Assembly: GCF_011040495.1 (NCBI RefSeq)
Contig: NZ_CP049037.1
Coordinates: 2,604,001-2,668,000, forward strand
DNA length: 64,000 nucleotides
DNA from: Pseudohalocynthiibacter aestuariivivens
GTDB taxonomy: Bacteria; Pseudomonadota; Alphaproteobacteria; Rhodobacterales; Rhodobacteraceae
Reading direction: 5' to 3'
Below the pieces are notes generated by a model. It did no database searches. It saw only the letters and a list, made by a program, of their open reading frames with translations, and had not been told where the DNA came from. A program made the position numbers and the translations under genes. How positions within the stretch are numbered: the stretch's first letter is position 1; every line of letters starts with the position of its first letter. This document shows, one piece after another, positions 53,155-62,406 of this stretch.

Positions 53155-55056
53155 ATGAATATCTCCAGATTAAAATCTTCCACCGCAGCAGTCTTGTGTC
53201 TGAGCCTGATGCAGCCGTTACCGGTGCTCGCACAGACCAGCTTGGAGGGGGTTGCCGAAGTGACGGGGGCCGACGAACTGGTGCAAGCTGCAGAAGAATT
53301 AACCGAAGAGGCCGAAAAGGCAGCGGATGAGGCTGCTGCTGCGGCAGAAGCACAAGCCGCCGCTGAGAAAGCCGCCGCTGATGAGGCCGCTGCTGCGGCA
53401 GAAGCACAGGCCGCTGCTGAGAAAGCCGCCGCTGATGAGGCTGCCGCTGCGGCAGAAGCACAGGCCGCTGCTGAGAAAGCCGCCGCTGATGAGGCTGCCG
53501 CTGCGGCAGAAGCACAAGCCGCTGCCGAGAAAGCCGCCGCCGAGAAGGCCGCTACCGATGAGGCTGCTGCTGCGGCAGAAGCGCAAGCCGCTGCCGAGAA
53601 TGCTGCCGCTGATGAGGCCGCTGCTGCGGCGGAAGCACAGGCCGCCGCCGAGAAAGCCGCCGCCGATGAGGCCGCTGCTGCGGCAGAAGCGCAGGCCGCC
53701 GCCGAGAAAGCCGCCGCTGATGAGGCTGCCGCTGCGGCAGAAGCGCAAGCCGCTGCCGAGAACGCCGCCGCTGATGAGGCTGCTGCTGCGGCGGAAGCAC
53801 AAGCCGCTGCCGAGAATGCTGCCGCTGATGAGGCCGCTGCTGCGGCAGAAGCACAGGCTGCCGCTGAGGAAACCGGTGCCGAACAAGCAACCGCAGACGA
53901 CGCCGCCACCGAGACGCAGTCGGCAGGCGAGGCAGATGGCGAACAGCTCACCGATGCGGAGCGGCAGGAACGTGCCCAGCAGCGCGAGGCGCAATCTGCT
54001 GCCGCCGCAGAGGCCACTGCTGAAAGCGAAGCAGCCGCCGAAGTCGAGACACAAACCGTTAATGAATCGGATGTGCGACGCAGCAGTGAAGATTTTGACA
54101 CCAGTGTGACGGGTGAGCCGGAAGCAGCCACTGCCGCCGCTCCTGCGCCGAGTGGCGATGACGGTGGGCTGTCGAATTTTGAAAAGGCCCTGCTTCTGGG
54201 GCTTGGCGCCGCAGTGGTCGGCACTGTTCTGGCGAATGGTGACAAGGTGAGGTCGAACTCCGGCGACCGTGTCGTGGTCGAACGCGACGGTGAATTGCGG
54301 GTTCTCAAGAACGACGATGAATTACTGCGCCGCCCCGGTGCCGAAGTCAGCACCCAGACATTCAATGACGGCTCGACCCGCTCCACTCTCTCTTACGATG
54401 ATGGCAGCCAGATCATCACTGTGCGCGCCAGCGATGGTACTGTGTTGCGCCGCACGCTGATCCGTGCGTCTGACGGGGCCGAGGTGGTCTTGTTCGACGA
54501 CACCCAAGCAGCCGAACCGATTGATTTTGATCGCCTCCCTACGGTTGAAACCATCGCCTCGCGGCAGAGCGGCAATGTTGCGCTGGATGATGAGGCTGAA
54601 CTGCAAAGGGCGCTGCAAGAGGTGATGCTGGCCGATGTGGATCGCCGCTTCTCATTGCGTCAGGTGCGCGATTACAAACGCGTGCGCGCGCTTGCGCCGC
54701 AGATCGAACTTGATGCTGTCACCTTCGCCACTGGCTCGGCCGCGATCCAGCCCAGCGAAGCGCAGGCGCTGGCTGACCTCGGTGGCACCATGCGCCGCAT
54801 GATCGAGGAAAACCCGCGTGTGGTGTTTCTGATCGAAGGGCATACAGATGCCGTCGGTGGTGCGGGCTATAACCTAGCCCTGTCGGACCGGCGGGCCGAA
54901 ACGGTCGCGCTGGCGCTGACCGAATATTTTGACGTACCGCCCCAGAACCTGATTACCCAAGGCTATGGCGAAAGCGATCTGAAAGTCAGCACACTGGTCG
55001 CGGAACGCGCGAACCGCCGCGCCGCTGTGCGCAACATCACCGGGTTGCTGGACTGA
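53155..55056 (+). CDS. OmpA-family protein with Ala/Glu repeat region
   Basis: 633 residues. A Sec signal peptide (cleavage near VLAQTS) is followed by ten near-identical 18-residue repeats (about 55-239), an acidic Thr/Glu region, one hydrophobic segment (LLLGLGAAVVGTVLANG, about 347-363), a central domain and a C-terminal OmpA/MotB peptidoglycan-binding domain (about 515-633) with IEGHTDAVGGAGYNLALSDR and RANRRAAVRN. Repeats should form a long charged helix or coiled coil spanning part of the periplasm. A strong terminator follows at 55082. Antisense frames look open only because of the repetitive GC-rich codons. Confidence 0.92.
   Translation: MNISRLKSSTAAVLCLSLMQPLPVLAQTSLEGVAEVTGADELVQAAEELTEEAEKAADEAAAAAEAQAAAEKAAADEAAAAAEAQAAAEKAAADEAAAAAEAQAAAEKAAADEAAAAAEAQAAAEKAAAEKAATDEAAAAAEAQAAAENAAADEAAAAAEAQAAAEKAAADEAAAAAEAQAAAEKAAADEAAAAAEAQAAAENAAADEAAAAAEAQAAAENAAADEAAAAAEAQAAAEETGAEQATADDAATETQSAGEADGEQLTDAERQERAQQREAQSAAAAEATAESEAAAEVETQTVNESDVRRSSEDFDTSVTGEPEAATAAAPAPSGDDGGLSNFEKALLLGLGAAVVGTVLANGDKVRSNSGDRVVVERDGELRVLKNDDELLRRPGAEVSTQTFNDGSTRSTLSYDDGSQIITVRASDGTVLRRTLIRASDGAEVVLFDDTQAAEPIDFDRLPTVETIASRQSGNVALDDEAELQRALQEVMLADVDRRFSLRQVRDYKRVRALAPQIELDAVTFATGSAAIQPSEAQALADLGGTMRRMIEENPRVVFLIEGHTDAVGGAGYNLALSDRRAETVALALTEYFDVPPQNLITQGYGESDLKVSTLVAERANRRAAVRNITGLLD
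53317..53871 (+). repeat. Ten tandem 54-bp coding repeats (18 residues each)
   Basis: Unit (A/K)AADEAAAAAEAQAAAE(K/N/E), ten copies in frame, the fifth with a five-residue insert (AAAEK). Codons vary at silent positions (gcc/gct, aaa/aac) between units, so the array is old or kept by selection rather than freshly duplicated. There are no spacers; it is not a CRISPR. Confidence 0.95.
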
Positions 55057-55081
55057 CGCTATCCGCCTCACAAACACGCAC

Positions 55082-55118
55082 CCCCCCGAAGCTGTCAATC
55101 TTCGGGGGGTTTTTGTTT
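55082..55118 (+). terminator. Rho-independent terminator after the OmpA-family gene
   Basis: CCCCCCGAAG (55082-55091) pairs perfectly with CTTCGGGGGG (55100-55109) over an 8-nt loop, followed by TTTTTGTTTT. It lies 25 bp after the OmpA-family stop and also separates it from the convergent formate dehydrogenase gene. Confidence 0.95.
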
Positions 55119-55143
55119 TGCACGAAGCGACGCGCGCCCAGAG

Positions 55144-57906
55144 TTACTCTGCAGCCACCTGCGCATCAGCGGCCTCGACTTTTACCGCCGAGAATTTGAA
55201 TTCGGGGATCTTGCCATAAGGATCAATCGCCGGGTTGGTCAGAATATTGGCTGCCGCCTCGACATAAGCAAAGGGCAGGAAGACCATGTCAGGTGCAATC
55301 GCCCGGTCGGCGCGGGCCATGACCGTGATTGTGCCGCGCTTGGTGGTCAGCTGGACCATGCCACCCGGTTCCACACCCAGTTGGCGCAAGGTGGCGGGAT
55401 GCATCGAACAATTCGCTTCCGGTTCGACCGCGTCCAGCACGCTGGCCCGGCGGGTCATTGAGCCGGTGTGCCAGTGCTCCAGTTGCCGCCCCGTGGTCAG
55501 GATCATCGGGTATTCCGCATCCGGCGTATCGTCAGGCGCGATCACGTTGGCGGGCGTGAACTTGGCCCGTCCTTCGGGCCGGGGGAAGCCATCGCCAAAC
55601 ACCACGGCCTGACCGGGGTCCTCGGGGCTGAGACTGGGATAGGTGACGGCGGTTTTTTCCAACCGCTCCCAGGTGATGTTGTCGAGCGACGCCATGTTCA
55701 GGGTCATTTCCGCATAGACCTCGGAGGGGTGCGTATACCGCCAGTCCAGACCGCAGCGTTTGGCCAGCTCGATCTGGATGGTCCAGTCCTCGCGCGCATC
55801 GCCCGGCGGCGGTACGGCGGGACGCACCATCTGCACCTGTCGGTTGGTGTTCGATACGGTCCCGGTTTTTTCATACAGCGTCGAGGCAGGCAGGATCACA
55901 TCGGCATAGTTGGCCGTTTCGGTGACAAAGATATCCTGCACCACCAGATGATCCAGCTTGGCCAGCGCGTCGCGCGCATGTTCCACGTCCGGATCAGACA
56001 TCGCCGGGTTTTCACCCAGAATATACATCGCCTTGATATCCCCATCATGGACCGCATCCATGATTTCGGTGACGGTCAGTCCCTTCTCGGCGCTGAAATC
56101 ATCCGATCCCCAGACCCCGGTGAATGCTGCGCGCACTTTGTCATCCGTCACGGTCTGGTAGTCGGGCAGGAACATCGGCATCAGGCCCGCATCGCTGGCA
56201 CCCTGCACGTTGTTCTGGCCGCGCAATGGATGTAGCCCGGTGCCCGGACGGCCGACATGGCCACACATCAATGCCAAAGAGATCAGACAGCGCGAGTTAT
56301 CGGTGCCGTGGATGTGCTGACTGACGCCCATCCCCCAGAAAATCATGCCGGATTTTGCCGTGGCAAAATCACGTGCCACCGCGCGCAACGTTTCGGCGGG
56401 GATGCCGCAGAGATCGGCCATTTTCTCGGGTGAGAAGTCCTTGAGATGCGCTTTTTCCGCCTCCCAGTTCTCGGTGTAGGCGTCGATATATTGCTGGTCG
56501 TACAGGTTTTCTTCGACGATCGTGTGCATGATCGCGTTCAGCATGGCGACGTCCGCGCCGGGCCGGAATTGCAGCATATGCGTCGCGAACCGGCGCAGGC
56601 CTACGCCGCGCGGATCCATCACGATCAGCTTGCCACCGCGCTTGGTGAACTGCTTGAAATAGGTGGCCGCGACGGGGTGGTTCTCGACCGGGTTGGCACC
56701 GATGATAATGGCCACATCGGCATTCTCGATCTCATTGAAGGTGGCGGTCACACCGCCCGAGCCGACGTTTTCAACCAGTGCAAAGACCGAAGACGCATGG
56801 CACAGCCGCGTACAGTGGTCGACGTTGTTATGACCAAAGCCTTGGCGGATGAACTTCTGAAACAGATACGCCTCTTCGTTGGTGCATTTGGCGCTGCCGA
56901 AACCAGCCACCTCGCGTCCGCGGCCCTTTAGCCCGTTGGCGGCGAAATCCAGTGCCTCGTCCCAGCTGACCTCGCGAAAGAATTCTTGCCAGTTGCCCGG
57001 TTCGACGTTCAATCCCTTTTCGGGCGCGTCGTCGCGTCGGATCATCGGTTTGGTCAGGCGATGCGGGTGGTGGATGTAATCGAACCCAAACCGTCCCTTG
57101 ACGCACAGCCTTCCCTCGTTCGCAGGGCCGTTGATCCCCTCGACATATTTCACCTTACCGTCTTTTACCTTTAGCGAAATCTGGCAACCAACGCCGCAGA
57201 ATGGGCAGATGCTCTTGGTTTCGCTGTCGTAATCAGCGCGGTCGCCAACTTGGTTGTCGTCCACCACAGTGGCGGGCATCAGCGCACCGGTGGGGCAGGC
57301 CTGCACACATTCGCCGCAGGCTACACAAGTGCTGGCCCCCATCGGATCCGCAAAGTCGAACGTGGGATAGCTGTCATGTCCGCGCCCGGCCATGCCGATC
57401 ACGTCGTTGACTTGCACCTCGCGGCATGCCCGCACGCACAGCCCGCACTGGATGCAAGCGTCCAGATTGACCGACATCGCTACATGGCTGTCATCCAGCA
57501 GCGGAATGCGCCCCTCTTCCAGCTTGGGAAAGCGGCTCTCGGATACGCCTTGCATTTCGGCCATGTCCCAAAGGTGGCTGGATTTGTCGTGGGCCACATC
57601 CTGCGCGGGTTGGTCCGCGACCAGCATTTCCACGACCATCTTGCGCGCTGCCTCGGCTCGGGCGGAATTCGTGGTGACGACCATGCCATCGGCAGGCTCG
57701 CGGATGCACGACGCGGCCAGTACACGCTCGCCTTCGATCTCGACCATGCAGGCGCGACAGTTGCCATCGGGGCGATACCCCGGCGCGGGCTTGTGGCACA
57801 GATGCGGGATCACCAGACCGCGGCCATTGGCGACCTCCCAGATGGTCTGACCTGCCGTAGCCTCGACCTCTGTACCGTCGAGCGTGAATCGGATGGTATC
57901 GGACAT
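55144..57906 (-). CDS. Formate dehydrogenase alpha subunit (molybdopterin, FdhF/FdsA type)
   Basis: 920 residues. Domains in order: [2Fe-2S] ferredoxin-like (Cys37, Cys50, Cys53, Cys67), His/Cys iron-sulfur region, two [4Fe-4S] motifs (CIQCGLCVRACRE, CVACGECVQACPTG), [4Fe-4S] of the Mo domain (CPFCGVGCQI), catalytic RLCHASS with Cys in the place of Sec, and a C-terminal bis-MGD domain. Start 57906 has AGAGG 7 nt upstream; the longer frame to 58311 is spurious. The length and domain set match the NAD-linked FdsA type, but the FdsG/FdsB/FdsC/FdsD genes that usually flank it are not here. Confidence 0.92.
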   Translation of the reverse strand: MSDTIRFTLDGTEVEATAGQTIWEVANGRGLVIPHLCHKPAPGYRPDGNCRACMVEIEGERVLAASCIREPADGMVVTTNSARAEAARKMVVEMLVADQPAQDVAHDKSSHLWDMAEMQGVSESRFPKLEEGRIPLLDDSHVAMSVNLDACIQCGLCVRACREVQVNDVIGMAGRGHDSYPTFDFADPMGASTCVACGECVQACPTGALMPATVVDDNQVGDRADYDSETKSICPFCGVGCQISLKVKDGKVKYVEGINGPANEGRLCVKGRFGFDYIHHPHRLTKPMIRRDDAPEKGLNVEPGNWQEFFREVSWDEALDFAANGLKGRGREVAGFGSAKCTNEEAYLFQKFIRQGFGHNNVDHCTRLCHASSVFALVENVGSGGVTATFNEIENADVAIIIGANPVENHPVAATYFKQFTKRGGKLIVMDPRGVGLRRFATHMLQFRPGADVAMLNAIMHTIVEENLYDQQYIDAYTENWEAEKAHLKDFSPEKMADLCGIPAETLRAVARDFATAKSGMIFWGMGVSQHIHGTDNSRCLISLALMCGHVGRPGTGLHPLRGQNNVQGASDAGLMPMFLPDYQTVTDDKVRAAFTGVWGSDDFSAEKGLTVTEIMDAVHDGDIKAMYILGENPAMSDPDVEHARDALAKLDHLVVQDIFVTETANYADVILPASTLYEKTGTVSNTNRQVQMVRPAVPPPGDAREDWTIQIELAKRCGLDWRYTHPSEVYAEMTLNMASLDNITWERLEKTAVTYPSLSPEDPGQAVVFGDGFPRPEGRAKFTPANVIAPDDTPDAEYPMILTTGRQLEHWHTGSMTRRASVLDAVEPEANCSMHPATLRQLGVEPGGMVQLTTKRGTITVMARADRAIAPDMVFLPFAYVEAAANILTNPAIDPYGKIPEFKFSAVKVEAADAQVAAE

Positions 57907-58079
57907 GCACGGGCCTCTTTCGTAGATGTTGCCCCAGATTAGATCATGCCTGCCAGAAAGAAAGGCTGCCAATCCCGACACCTGCCCGCAGCTTTGCGCC
58001 ATACCCCAATGGGCCGTCGAGGAAAACGAGGCGAAAATTTCTCTGGCGAGGGCGCCTGCCATGACGTATCGGTAGCGCT

Positions 58080-58442
58080 GTGAAACGTATGTATTCCATA
58101 TCCATGCGCCTGATGATCGTATCTGTGCTGACCGTCGCCCTGACGGCGGTAGGGTTCGCGCACAAGACGGCCCAGACACAGAATTCTCCCGATCTTGAGG
58201 CCTATCTGCAGATCGCGGGTAGTCTGGAAGGGATCTGTGGCACTTTGGACGACACATTTGGCAATGGCCCCGACTGCGAGGCATGTCGGCTGGTGGATAC
58301 GATGATGACACCCGTTATCGCACCCGGTCCCTCACGGCACCTGCCTGTGGCAATCTCGCAAATGCGCCATTTGGCCTTGTTGCGTCATCACGCCAAACCG
58401 CTTGATTCCAATCAACGCAGCCGCGCGCCGCCCCACGCCTGA
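58080..58442 (+). CDS. Small secreted protein of unknown function (DUF2946-like)
   Basis: About 120 residues. An N-terminal hydrophobic segment (MRLMIVSVLTVALTAVGFAH) looks like a signal peptide or anchor. A central Cys motif (ICGTLDDTFGNGPDCEACRL) with His near the end resembles metal-binding small proteins seen next to PepSY or copper genes. Start is GTG 58080 or ATG 58089. It lies 64 bp before a PepSY protein gene on the same strand, so the two may be co-expressed in metal uptake or handling. I do not assign a function. Confidence 0.6.
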   Translation: MKRMYSISMRLMIVSVLTVALTAVGFAHKTAQTQNSPDLEAYLQIAGSLEGICGTLDDTFGNGPDCEACRLVDTMMTPVIAPGPSRHLPVAISQMRHLALLRHHAKPLDSNQRSRAPPHA

Positions 58443-58506
58443 TCTGACGTCACTATTCAGATTTTTCAGCCCGCATTTGCGGGCCATCAAAGGCTTGGAT
58501 GTTCCC

Positions 58507-59892
58507 ATGACTACACTCGATACGAATGCACCTGAAGCAACAGGTGCCAACAAACTCTACTTCGCCGCATGGCGCTGGCATTTCTATGCGGGGCTGTTTG
58601 CGATCCCGTTTCTCAGCATTCTCGCGATTACCGGCATGTCGATGCTGTGGATTGCATGGATTGACGGTCGCGACGGTGAGCATACGCCAGTCATCGCGCA
58701 AGAAACCACAATGGCCGTTTCAGTGCAGGCCGAGGCAGCGGTTGCCGCCGTTCCTGATGGAACACTGAAAACCTACGTCGCCCCGCGCTCGGCAGATGTC
58801 GCCGCTCTGTTCCGGGTCGATGCGGACGGGGATGCGATCATGGTCGCGGTTGATCCCTATACCGCGCAGGTGCTTGAAACGTTTCCGCGCCGCAGTGGAT
58901 GGTACGATTTCTTCGATAACATCCACTCGGATCTGATGCTTGGGGTGACGGGCGACCGGTTGTTGGAAACCGCTGCCTCGCTTGCGCTCGTGCTGATTGC
59001 CACCGGCCTCTACATGTGGTGGCCTAGGGGCGGCGCATGGCGGCGCGCGTTTTTGCCGACAGTGTCAGCGGGGCGCAATCTATGGAAATCGCTGCATGGC
59101 GTCGTCGGCATCTGGGTATCGTTGTTTTTGGTTTTCTTCCTCATTTCCGGCCTTTCATGGGCAGGTATCTGGGGCGAAAAGATGGTGCAGGCATGGAGCC
59201 AGTTCCCGGCTGAGAAATGGGACAACGTGCCGCTGTCCGACGATATCCATGCCAGCATGAACCATGATCGGCGCGAAGTGCCCTGGGCGCTGGAGCAAAC
59301 CCCGCTGCCTGCGTCTGGTAACGATGCCGGACAACCGGGTGTGAATACGTCCCCGACGCTCGACAACATTGATGCGCTGGCGCGCAAAATCGGCTTTGAC
59401 GGGCGCTATCAGCTGGCAGTGCCAACGTCGGATACGGCTGTCTGGACCATCAACCGCGATTCGATGAACACCGACAGCACCGACCCGATGTCAGATCGCA
59501 CCGTGCATGTGGATCAGTTCACTGGCAATATTCTGGCCGATGTGCGCTATGCCGATTATTCATGGTTTGGCAAGGCAATGGCCGTCGGCATCGCACTGCA
59601 TATGGGTACTCTGGGCTTGTGGAGCGTGCTGGCCAACACCGCAGTTTGCCTGTCGGTCCTGTTCTTGTGTGCCAGTTCCGTCGTGCTGTGGTGGAAACGT
59701 CGCCCGGCCGGATCAGGTCGCCTCGCTGCTCCGCCGTTTCCACGCGAAATGCCACTATGGCAAGGGGCGGCTCTGGTCGGTCTGGCGGTGTCGATGGCCT
59801 TTCCCATGGCGGGCCTCGCACTGCTCAGCGTGCTGGCTCTGGATATGCTGATCCTGACCCGGCTTCCACGACTGCGCCGGGCACTGACCTGA
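58507..59892 (+). CDS. PepSY-associated transmembrane protein
   Basis: 461 residues. Four or more membrane helices with conserved His in YFAAWRWHFYAGLFAIPFLS, FDNIHSDLML, SLHGVVGIWVSLFL and GIALHMGTLGLWS, the pattern of the PepSY_TM family whose His pairs may bind heme; some members act as ferric-siderophore reductases. PepSY-like periplasmic segments lie between helices 1-2 and 3-4 (ALFRVDADGDAIMVAVDPYT; DRTVHVDQFTGNILADVRYA). Start at ATG 58507. The adjacent DUF2946-like gene fits a metal-related role. Confidence 0.88.
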   Translation: MTTLDTNAPEATGANKLYFAAWRWHFYAGLFAIPFLSILAITGMSMLWIAWIDGRDGEHTPVIAQETTMAVSVQAEAAVAAVPDGTLKTYVAPRSADVAALFRVDADGDAIMVAVDPYTAQVLETFPRRSGWYDFFDNIHSDLMLGVTGDRLLETAASLALVLIATGLYMWWPRGGAWRRAFLPTVSAGRNLWKSLHGVVGIWVSLFLVFFLISGLSWAGIWGEKMVQAWSQFPAEKWDNVPLSDDIHASMNHDRREVPWALEQTPLPASGNDAGQPGVNTSPTLDNIDALARKIGFDGRYQLAVPTSDTAVWTINRDSMNTDSTDPMSDRTVHVDQFTGNILADVRYADYSWFGKAMAVGIALHMGTLGLWSVLANTAVCLSVLFLCASSVVLWWKRRPAGSGRLAAPPFPREMPLWQGAALVGLAVSMAFPMAGLALLSVLALDMLILTRLPRLRRALT

Positions 59893-60047
59893 ACGCACTT
59901 TTCCGCCCACTCCTGTGCTATTGGCATGACGGGGTGGGCGGAACACTGATCGCGCGGCTGCGCCGAAATATTTTCGCAGTCATCTTTAACCTCTCTGCCC
60001 CCTTCGCTAACTTGCGGCCCAATCCCACAGGATCGGAGAACAGCAAC

Positions 60048-60698
60048 GTGACGGAGATCATTCTGGTGCGGCACGGGCAGGCCAACAGCGCCGCCACCGA
60101 CGAGGCAGCCTATGACCGACTGTCTGATCTGGGCCATCAGCAGGCCGCATGGCTGGGCGCGCATCTGGGCACGACTGATTCGCATTTTGACCACGTCGTG
60201 ACCGGCACGCTGCACCGGCAGGTCGGCACGGCCCGTGCAATGGGTTATACGCCCGATCATCAGGACGAACGCCTGAATGAACTGACCTATTTCGATCTGG
60301 CCCAGGCGATGGAACGTCAGTACGGCGTCCCCGCCCCGACCACTGCGCGCGAATTTGCCCGCCACCTGCCAGAAGTGATTGACCACTGGGCGGCGGGGCG
60401 ACTGGACGCGGTGCCTGAAACGTTCGACGGATTTCATAGACGTGTGACCGGGTTGATCGAGGAACTCTGTGGTCAACATGGCCGCGTTCTGGTCGTGACA
60501 TCGGGCGGCGTGATCGGGATGGTCCTGCGCCACGTTCTGACGCTGGACAATGCCGGTATGGCCCATGTCATGCTGCAAACTATGAACAGCTCGCTGCATC
60601 GGCTTAGCTACGTGCACGAACGCCTGATGCTGGCCACGTTCAACGCCACGCCTCACCTTGACGCGCCTGACCGCGCTCATGCCCGCACATTCATATAA
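60048..60698 (+). CDS. Histidine phosphatase-family protein
   Basis: 216 residues of the phosphoglycerate-mutase-like fold. LVRHGQANS near residue 7 is the RHG motif with the nucleophilic His, the second Arg is in GTLHRQVGTA, and VTSGGVIG replaces the usual second His motif (VxHG) with SGG. GTG 60048 is chosen since GGAGA lies about 8 nt upstream; a long upstream frame overlaps the PepSY gene. The missing second His suggests modified activity; members with this trait occur in roseobacters in my recollection. Substrate unknown. Confidence 0.85.
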   Translation: MTEIILVRHGQANSAATDEAAYDRLSDLGHQQAAWLGAHLGTTDSHFDHVVTGTLHRQVGTARAMGYTPDHQDERLNELTYFDLAQAMERQYGVPAPTTAREFARHLPEVIDHWAAGRLDAVPETFDGFHRRVTGLIEELCGQHGRVLVVTSGGVIGMVLRHVLTLDNAGMAHVMLQTMNSSLHRLSYVHERLMLATFNATPHLDAPDRAHARTFI

Positions 60699-60729
60699 CC
60701 CCGCTCCCCGACGCCAAAAGGATTGCACC

Positions 60730-61344
60730 ATGAAGCTGTATTACGCCAAAGGCACGATCTCGATTGCCTCTGCCATCGCCCTGTACGAGGCGGGGAAAGA
60801 GTTCACCCCGCGACCTGTCGATTTCGCAGCAGGCGAACAGACCAAACCAGCCTACCACGCGATCAACCCCAAAGGCCGGGTTCCTGTGCTCGATCTGGAT
60901 GGGACATTGCTGACCGAAACTGGGGCGATTCTGGAATATATTGCGGCTACGGCACCGGATGCGGGGCTGATGCCCACCGATCCGCTGGAGGCTGCGCATG
61001 TGCGTGCCGTGATGTATTATCTGGCCAGCACGATGCACCCCAACCACGCGCACAAGATGCGCGGCGCACGCTGGGCGAACGAGGCCAGCAGCCATGCGGA
61101 TATGACGGCCAAAGTGCCCGAGACGATGACCGCCTGCGCGCGTTATGTCGAGGACCACTGCCTGCGCGGCCCGTTGGTGAACGGCGCGGCGCTGACCGTT
61201 GCCGATCCATATCTCTTTATGCTGTGCCACTGGCTCGAAGGCGACGGCGTCGATACCGCGCCCTTCCCTAAAATCCGGGCCTTTCTCGCCGCGATGGAAG
61301 AGCGCGCCTCGGTGAAATCTGTACGCGCCGCCGGTATGCTGTAG
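60730..61344 (+). CDS. Glutathione S-transferase-like protein
   Basis: 204 residues. The thioredoxin-like N-terminal domain has MKLYYAKGTISIASAIALYE, with Ser/Thr near the GSH-activating position, NPKGRVPVLDLDG with cis-Pro, and TETGAILEYIA for GSH binding. The C-terminal all-helical domain has LTVADPYLFMLCHWLEG. AAGG precedes the start. It lies 11 bp before the saccharopine dehydrogenase gene. Confidence 0.88.
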   Translation: MKLYYAKGTISIASAIALYEAGKEFTPRPVDFAAGEQTKPAYHAINPKGRVPVLDLDGTLLTETGAILEYIAATAPDAGLMPTDPLEAAHVRAVMYYLASTMHPNHAHKMRGARWANEASSHADMTAKVPETMTACARYVEDHCLRGPLVNGAALTVADPYLFMLCHWLEGDGVDTAPFPKIRAFLAAMEERASVKSVRAAGML

Positions 61345-61355
61345 AGGGACAACGA

Positions 61356-62405
61356 ATGACACATCTATGGGTCCGGGCCGAGCAGCGCCCGTTTGAGGAA
61401 CGCACGCCGCTGACGCCAGAGGGCGCGGCCGAACTGATCGCCGCTGGCATCCGGGTCACGGTCGAGCAGAGCAGCGTGCGCGCGATCCCGCTGGAGGGCT
61501 ATGTGGCGGCGGGCTGCGCCATCGCGCCGGAAAACAGCTGGCCGGATGCGCCGCGTGACGCGATCATTTTCGGGTTGAAGGAGTTGCCAGAGGACGGCAC
61601 CCCCCTGCCGCATCGCCACATCATGTTCGGCCACGCCTTCAAAGGGCAGCATTCCGGCCGCGCCCTGCTGGAGCGGTTCAAGGCGGGCGGCGGCACGCTC
61701 TATGATCTGGAATACCTCGTGGACGAAGGTGGCCGCCGTGTCGCCGCCTTTGGATACTGGGCGGGCTACGCGGGTGCCGCTGTCGCGCTAAAAAGCTGGG
61801 CCGCGCAACAGGCGGGCGGGATCTGCCCGGCGGTCAGCACCTACGCTGGCAAAGACGCGCTGCTGGCCGATCTGGCGCGCGATCTGGACGGGTGCGATGC
61901 GCCCAGAGCCATCATCATCGGCGCATTGGGGCGCGTTGGCGCGGGGGCGGCTGATCTGTGTACGGCGATGGGAATCGACCCGACCCGCTGGGATATGGCT
62001 GAAACAGCGACCGGCGGACCATTTCCGGAAATTCTGTCGCATGATATCTTTCTCAACTGTATTTTCGCACGCCCCGGCACGCCGGTTTTTGTGCCGCAAT
62101 CGGCGCTGGGTGCCGACCGCCGCCTTAGTGTCGTTGGCGATGTCGCTTGCGACCCGGACAGTGATTATAATCCGGTGCCGATCTATTCGGCGGCCACAGA
62201 TTGGGCAGCGCCGGCCACGCGTGTCCATGAAACGCCGCCGATGGATGTGATGGCAATCGACAACCTGCCCTCGCTCTTGCCGGTCGAATCCTCGACAGAT
62301 TATGCGGCTCAACTCTTGCCCTCGCTGAAAACACTGGGCAATCTGGATGCTGGCGTCTGGAAACGGGCACAAGATACTTACAATGATGCGATGAAAGGCC
62401 TCTGA
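61356..62405 (+). CDS. Saccharopine dehydrogenase-like protein, lysine-forming (LYS1) type
   Basis: 349 residues similar to NAD-dependent, L-lysine-forming saccharopine dehydrogenase. The N-terminus WVRAEQRPFEERTPLTPEGA, KELP and HRHIMFGHAFKGQ are hallmark positions of the alanine-dehydrogenase/LYS1 fold. RAIIIGALGRVGAGA is the nucleotide-binding motif. It is one base from the next saccharopine dehydrogenase gene, so both steps of the saccharopine route (lysine to saccharopine, saccharopine to aminoadipate semialdehyde plus glutamate) may be encoded here. Confidence 0.88.
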   Translation: MTHLWVRAEQRPFEERTPLTPEGAAELIAAGIRVTVEQSSVRAIPLEGYVAAGCAIAPENSWPDAPRDAIIFGLKELPEDGTPLPHRHIMFGHAFKGQHSGRALLERFKAGGGTLYDLEYLVDEGGRRVAAFGYWAGYAGAAVALKSWAAQQAGGICPAVSTYAGKDALLADLARDLDGCDAPRAIIIGALGRVGAGAADLCTAMGIDPTRWDMAETATGGPFPEILSHDIFLNCIFARPGTPVFVPQSALGADRRLSVVGDVACDPDSDYNPVPIYSAATDWAAPATRVHETPPMDVMAIDNLPSLLPVESSTDYAAQLLPSLKTLGNLDAGVWKRAQDTYNDAMKGL

Positions 62406-62406
62406 T

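Noticed and set aside
53317..53871. Regular 54-bp repeats considered as a CRISPR array
   Set aside because: There are no spacers, the units are directly joined, they stay in frame, and differences are silent codon changes.
53106..54386. A 426-codon open frame on the minus strand, rich in Ala/Ser
   Set aside because: It is antisense to the tandem Ala/Glu repeats of the OmpA-family gene; the GC-rich repeats keep all frames open. The plus-strand frame has a signal peptide and an OmpA domain.
57907..58311. An N-terminal extension of the formate dehydrogenase frame of about 135 codons
   Set aside because: The extension has no domain features, overlaps the divergent small gene at 58080, and the ATG at 57906 has a good ribosome site and begins the ferredoxin-like domain.
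59556..60731. A 391-codon minus-strand open frame
   Set aside because: It is antisense to the PepSY protein end and the histidine phosphatase, both with clear motifs.
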